Origin: Riptortus pedestris
Taxonomy: Eukaryota; Arthropoda; Insecta; Hemiptera; Alydidae
Assembly (NCBI GenBank): GCA_019009955.1
Contig: CM032233.1
Span: forward strand, 83,402,501-83,466,500
Reading direction: 5' to 3'
DNA length: 64,000 nucleotides
Shown: one piece after another, positions 57,906-64,000 of the stretch
How positions within the stretch are numbered: position 1 is the stretch's first letter
Layout: every line of letters starts with the position of its first letter
Notes under the pieces: model-generated
Database searches by the model: none
The model's input: only the letters and a program-made list of their open reading frames with translations
Told to the model about the DNA's origin: nothing
Translations under genes and position numbers: made by a program

Positions 57906-59394
57906 CAACATCATCAGACATTAAAAGATTTCATCATCATTGTTCTTATTATTGACCACAAACATGGTCCATGTAATTATAACTATTGTACATATCCATG
58001 CCTTATAATTTGCCCCACCAATACCCCACCATTCATTTCACCATACAGTCCACTCTATCAAATTCACAATTAAGGGGCGAAGGGGCATCTCCCTATATAT
58101 CCTTTAATGGGAAGCCTCTTCGATCCCCAAACACCTGTAACTCATCTAGTAAATTTTATGTTGATGAATATATATATATATATTCATCAAAATAATATTC
58201 AACTTCAATCAGGTTCACTGTTCTGACAAAAATTTGATACTGAAGTAAGCGATTAGAAGAATTATAATAGAAAACCTGAACATCATTTATTTTAAGTTCC
58301 ACCATAATGTACTTTCAGGAGCCCGAACTCATCAACGCAATGCCATGTAATAAAACTATTTTGGAGGGAGACTTGCAAGAGCTGGGCACCCACATAATTG
58401 AGGGAAGTTAACAACACCTAAAGTAATAGCTGAGTTCTAGATATTGCATCTTTTATGTCTCCAGATTATAAATATTTGGATATAATAAAACAATTATAAT
58501 TTCTTAAATATCCCATCAAATATGTTATAGTGCATGACTATAGTAGCTCAATGAAAATTGGAGTACTATGAAATATTTCCTTAATTTATGCTGAAGAGCT
58601 GGCTGGCCTTTAAGTATCAAGTTGTAGTGAAACTTATCTTCGCCATTTAAGTTTTTTAATCAGAACTTTTTTAATAAATTTCAACCTATCCCTCTTAAAT
58701 ATTGCTACAGTCATAGAACGTTGTTTGTATGTGTACATCTCCAAATACCATTACTGGAAAAACCACTATATGATTTAGAAAACATTTCATATCCTCAAAA
58801 ATGTCTCGTTATTGGCATAAATCTCTTTTAGATTTTGTGAAAAATGAACGATATTTTATCATGCTGTTTTTATTTTATGCAAATTGAAAAGAAACTATAA
58901 TAACTATAATATAATATAATAATATATAAGTATTATATATTAAGTATAATAGTACTGAATGAGGCGAATCATATAGAACAAATCGCGAAGATGAGTGACA
59001 CTCATTTTATAAGAAACAGTAATGTTTTAGAATTAGAAAAAAACAAAAACAATTTTTTCATGTGCTTTTGTTGGTTGTCACAAATATCATCAGTTATAAA
59101 TGCCGAGTTGTGAAGGTTCGGGTTCTTTCCTAGGTCTAGTTAGGATTATCAAATCCAATATTAGCTTTAGTGTTAGATGTATTAATATTGATATTGTTAT
59201 TGGTGTTAAATTTATTATTTATTTGGAGTTTTAATTGTTCATAATTTTGTATTTTTAGCCTGAAGATACAACAAGATATGGGGATACTGGTAGTTAAAAA
59301 TAATGATTTAGTGCAGAAAGACAACAAATTTCTTATCCTGAGGTTTATTATTTGTTTTAATGATTCTCCTAATTAATAGGAAATGTTAAATAAA
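57906..59394. other. Low-copy spacer with one dispersed repeat
   Basis: 58363-58474 ('gagacttgcaagagctgggc', 'agatattgcatcttttatgt') is related to 61850-61982. The rest is AT-rich without recognisable genes. A small (TA)n palindrome lies at 58163-58190. Confidence 0.45.
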
Positions 59395-60188
59395 GTCCGT
59401 CACGCAGGGGCTGCGTAAACTAAGCAGATTTCCCTCGTTAAGTTTAGTAATGGATAAATCTACATACTGGTAACACAACACCACCGTGAATAAATACAAA
59501 CGGAAATAAGAAATGGTCCATCCAATTTCAATAACCTGCCGACAGGAAGCGTTAGGTTAGAATTGTAAACAAACGGGTCTGCCCTCCTCACACCGGAAAG
59601 AAAAACTATTACTGAAATATATCAGAATATAACATATTAATTTTATTGAGAACTATTTACTATATCTAGTACTGTAATTAATAATGAGTCAGAATAATTG
59701 TTATCCCTATCAATTAAATTTTAGTAGTCGAAAACCTTAAGACGGGGGGGGGTCACCAGGACATATTTGCATGTATCTCGTATAATAAAGGTCTCTTGAA
59801 TACAATTTTTGGTATTTAAACTTGGAATAATGTGATTTATTATGTAGCAGAGTATTGTTTATGTATCATGAGTAGAAGTGGCGGTTTGCTGAAAACTGAA
59901 AAATGCCAATATTTCGGAATAATATTCAAGACAGTGAATTAATGTATATAACAATATTTATAGTAAATTTAATTTAAAATAAGATTTGTTCTATACAAGT
60001 TTTCGATCCGACCTATAGTAACGGAGATATTTCGAATTTTCGAAATCCTCCCCTCTAAACCCCCCCTCCCCCTGGCCCGATTTATTTCAGCCGTTAACGA
60101 ACTTGATCTTTCTTTTTCCATAAAACGACTAAATATCAAGTGTGGTAACGATTAAAGAATAATTGCGACCGCTAGCTCGGTAACAGAC

Positions 60189-60232
<44 letters not shown>

Positions 60233-60335
60233 TTTTGAAATGACCTCATTTTCGTCATCTCCTGGGTAGGATCGATGGACATTTGAAGAAAAATTTCGAA
60301 AATGGCGTCATGAGTACAACCTCAATAACTCTGCT
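59395..60335 (-). repeat. Family A element, long form
   Basis: Starts GTCCGTCACGCAGGGGCTGC, includes the long-form block with G-run (59744-59751), C-runs at 60059-60070, (TA)n 60192-60229 and GATCGATGGACATTTGAAG. The last palindrome is deleted to 'aactctgct'. Confidence 0.87.
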
Positions 60336-61093
60336 AAAACAGATCATCTTATGGGTAGTTTATTGATCTGGTATTTTGAGTAAGTTCATTAATCATTTAG
60401 TTTTTATCTTTTGAATGTATACAAACACATTATATGCCTTTTTTATACATCTGCTCTTGAGTGATGTGTGGCAAGAACCACTATTTATCAGAACTTATAA
60501 TTCCAAAATAAATTTTCTCCTCAATCTTATAGTGGATTAGTATGTCGCAGTCCGTGATTGGAAGTTAATAAAATCACTTTTTTCTTGTCAAAAGTTTGTT
60601 TTATAAATTATGTCTTTTCAAACATCGCTTGGTTTAGTAGATTCTGAAAAATATGGCTTCATATATTGATGAATTTTAATTACCTGAAGAGTCTGAAGTT
60701 TGGTCGATTTTGGAACAACGGGCTTCTGATCAAATCGTTCCTTTACCTATCATTCATGCCTCAAAGCAATACCGAATAATTTTATTGGGGCAGTGGTGAT
60801 GGTGCTTTTTCATTGAGGCAAGTTTTTGCGGGGACAAGCTAGCTAGCATTCCTGATAACTAAGCATCCCGCCTTAGCCCTCATCTGAATTTTATAAGCTT
60901 TTAAAAGCTTTTTTTTCTCGTTTCTGGCTGATTTTGAGCATCTTCCCTTCCCCCATTATCCTTTATGCTTGCTCAAGCGGATTTAAAAAAAAAATATAAT
61001 TAAACCAATTAAAACATGGAAAATGGATTTGGAGAAAGCACTCTTTTTATATGAAATTGGGCCTTATTCAATTGACAAATCGGATAGTGTGTA

Positions 61094-61097
<4 letters not shown>
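60336..61097. other. Low-copy spacer
   Basis: Between 60640 and 60790 the plus strand reads a few coding-like words (LPEESEVWSILEQRASDQIV) after an in-frame stop. No protein is recognised. Confidence 0.35.
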
Positions 61098-62350
<1,253 letters not shown>

Positions 62351-62722
62351 GTCTGTCACGCAGGGGCTGATGTAAACTAAGCAGATTTCCCACGTAAAGT
62401 TATACAATAGAGAAACCCCCATACGAGTGCCGAACTAGCTATTGGCGGGAAACTCACTTCGTCCATTATGCACCCACATTTAATACAAATGCAAATATCT
62501 CGGTTAATATTCAAGATAGATATTGATCTACACGATTTTTCGATCCGACGTATAGTAACGGAGATATTTCGAATTTTCGAAAATCTCCGCCTGTAAACCC
62601 ACCCTCCCACTGGTCCGATTTCAGCCATTAACGAACTTGATCTGTTTTTTTTTACATAAAACGTTTAAATATCGAGTTTGGTAACGATCAAACAAAAATT
62701 GCGACCGCTAGAGCGTTAACAG

Positions 62723-62788
<66 letters not shown>

Positions 62789-62894
62789 GAAAGGAACTTA
62801 TTTCCGTCATCTCCTAGGTAGGATCGATGGACGTTTGAAGATATTTTTCGAAAATCACTTCATGAGTACGACCTCAATAGCTGATTTCCCTGCT
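62351..62894 (-). repeat. Family A element, short form
   Basis: Starts GTCTGTCACGCAGGGGCTGA, has GCGACCGCTAGAGCG, (TA)n 62728-62782 and the end GCTGATTTCCCTGCT, with the palindrome halved. Confidence 0.87.
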
Positions 62895-63122
62895 AAAACG
62901 CTAATTAAGAACCAGCAAACCACATTTCGATATCTTTGAAATTAAAAGACTATTCCATTAAATAATCTGGCATGCTGGCATAATATTATTAAAATTTTCA
63001 GGCGACTTCTGAGCTAGAATCTTGGAGATCTAATGATTCATTCTTATGTACTTTTTTCCGCTCTACCATTTGAACATAAATTTGATGTGTAGGTGCTACA
63101 TAAAAAGAGGCAACAAAAAAAA

Positions 63123-63753
63123 GTCATCAGGGGCTGCGTGAACAAAGCAGATTTCCCACGCCAAGGTTTACAATAGATAAATATACATACAGGTAAAACC
63201 CCGTGAATGTTAAGTGAATAAATACAAACGGTAATGAGAAATCATTCAGTTACAAGTTAATAACTCTACAATGGAAAGCGTCTGAATTGTAAAGAAACAG
63301 GTCAGCCAACCTGAATTCTAGGCCGGAAAGAAAAACCATTAATTAAATATATCTGAATATAACACATTAATTTTATTGAAAACTATTTACTATAGCTAGT
63401 GCTGTAATTTGTAATGAATCAGAATAATTTTAATCTCAATTACTTAAATTTTAGTAATCCAAGAACAAAAGAAGGGGGGGGGGGGTCACAGACAGAACGT
63501 ATTTGCATATATCTCACAAAGTAAAAGTTCAATGAAAACAATATCCAAATTTCACGGTTAATATTCATGATACAAAACATATGTGTAGAACATTTAATTT
63601 TCAATAAGATTAGTTCTATACAATTTGTCGATCCCACTTATAGTAACGGAGATAATTTGAATTTTCAAAATTCCCCCTCTAGTCCCCCCTCCCACTGGTT
63701 GGATTTCAGCCATTAACGTCAAACAAAGATTGCGACCTCCAGAGCGCTAACAG

Positions 63754-63817
<64 letters not shown>

Positions 63818-63879
63818 TAGGGGACCTCATTTTCATCATCTCCTAGATAGGTTCGGCCATCCCTTAATGGAAATCTGCT
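63123..63879 (-). repeat. Family A element, long form with deletions
   Basis: Starts GTCATCAGGGGCTGCGTGAA, has a G-run at 63474-63485, (TA)n 63759-63811 and ends CCCTTAATGGAAATCTGCT. Confidence 0.82.
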
Positions 63880-64000
63880 AAAAAACATTTTTAATGAACT
63901 TTTTGAGGATTTTTCAAATGAAAACCTAATTATTCAATATTTCTATGAACGTAAAAATTGAGTGCAAATATAAACAGATTAAGATAAGTATTGATGCAAG

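Noticed and set aside
60649..60790. Host exon reading LPEESEVWSILEQRASDQIV
   Set aside because: Preceded by an in-frame stop shortly after a possible ATG and followed by another; no splice acceptor or recognised homology.

Overview
This is repeat-dominated, AT-rich eukaryotic nuclear DNA. It carries GT-AG introns, tRNA-derived SINEs, Helitrons, mariner/Tc1, hAT and piggyBac-type DNA transposons, LINE and LTR-retrotransposon debris, and very many long (TA)n, (CA)n and (GA)n arrays. An animal is certain and an arthropod is the best guess, from the TATA/TCA-type core promoter, the Hsmar1/cecropia-like mariner and the DUF4817-type transposon. I cannot name the species. No operons, rRNA, CRISPR or bacterial features are present.

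Only one host gene can be defended, a compact two-exon gene on the + strand at about 36360-41540. Exon 1 (36382-36544) encodes a short basic N-terminus, one transmembrane segment, a short charged heptad-like stretch and a furin-type R-E-K-R site. Exon 2 (41156-41469) encodes 34 uninterrupted Gly-X-Y triplets and then stops. Splice sites and phase (1) fit exactly. A TATA box lies about 31 bp upstream of an initiator-like TCA, and AATAAA follows the stop. It looks like a small type II transmembrane collagen with no C-terminal non-collagenous domain.

Most of the rest is built from two interspersed families. 'Family A' (about 30 complete or partial copies, either strand) starts AGCAGATTTCCC, contains a (TA)n or (CA)n core beside a small hairpin, and ends with the inverted GGGAAATCTGCT, a CGCAG-loop-CTGCG hairpin and GACGGACTTTTT. 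This layout resembles Helentron-associated (HINE/DINE-1-like) non-autonomous elements. 'Family H' is a set of non-autonomous Helitrons (A|TC...CTAG|T ends and a 3' CCCGG/CCGGG hairpin) built from about 297-bp internal monomers. Family H, SINEs and small DNA transposons repeatedly sit inside the (TA)n cores of family A, giving nested structures.

Layout: 1-10.6 kb Helitron, gypsy remnant, CA array and family A copies. 10.6-14.4 kb is the longest low-copy tract. 14.4-23.9 kb family A, a SINE, an internally deleted mariner, a retroposed mRNA tail and a LINE remnant. 24.5-29.6 kb is an inverted segmental duplication with a DUF4817-type element in one arm. 30-36 kb minisatellite, Helitrons and family A. 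36.3-41.5 kb the collagen gene, whose intron is full of insertions. 41.9-54.7 kb family A, Tc1-like, Helitron and hAT elements. 55.0-56.7 kb a piggyBac-like element with a Helitron inside it. 57.5-57.9 kb a GC-rich island. 59.4-64 kb family A, a GA array and low-copy DNA.
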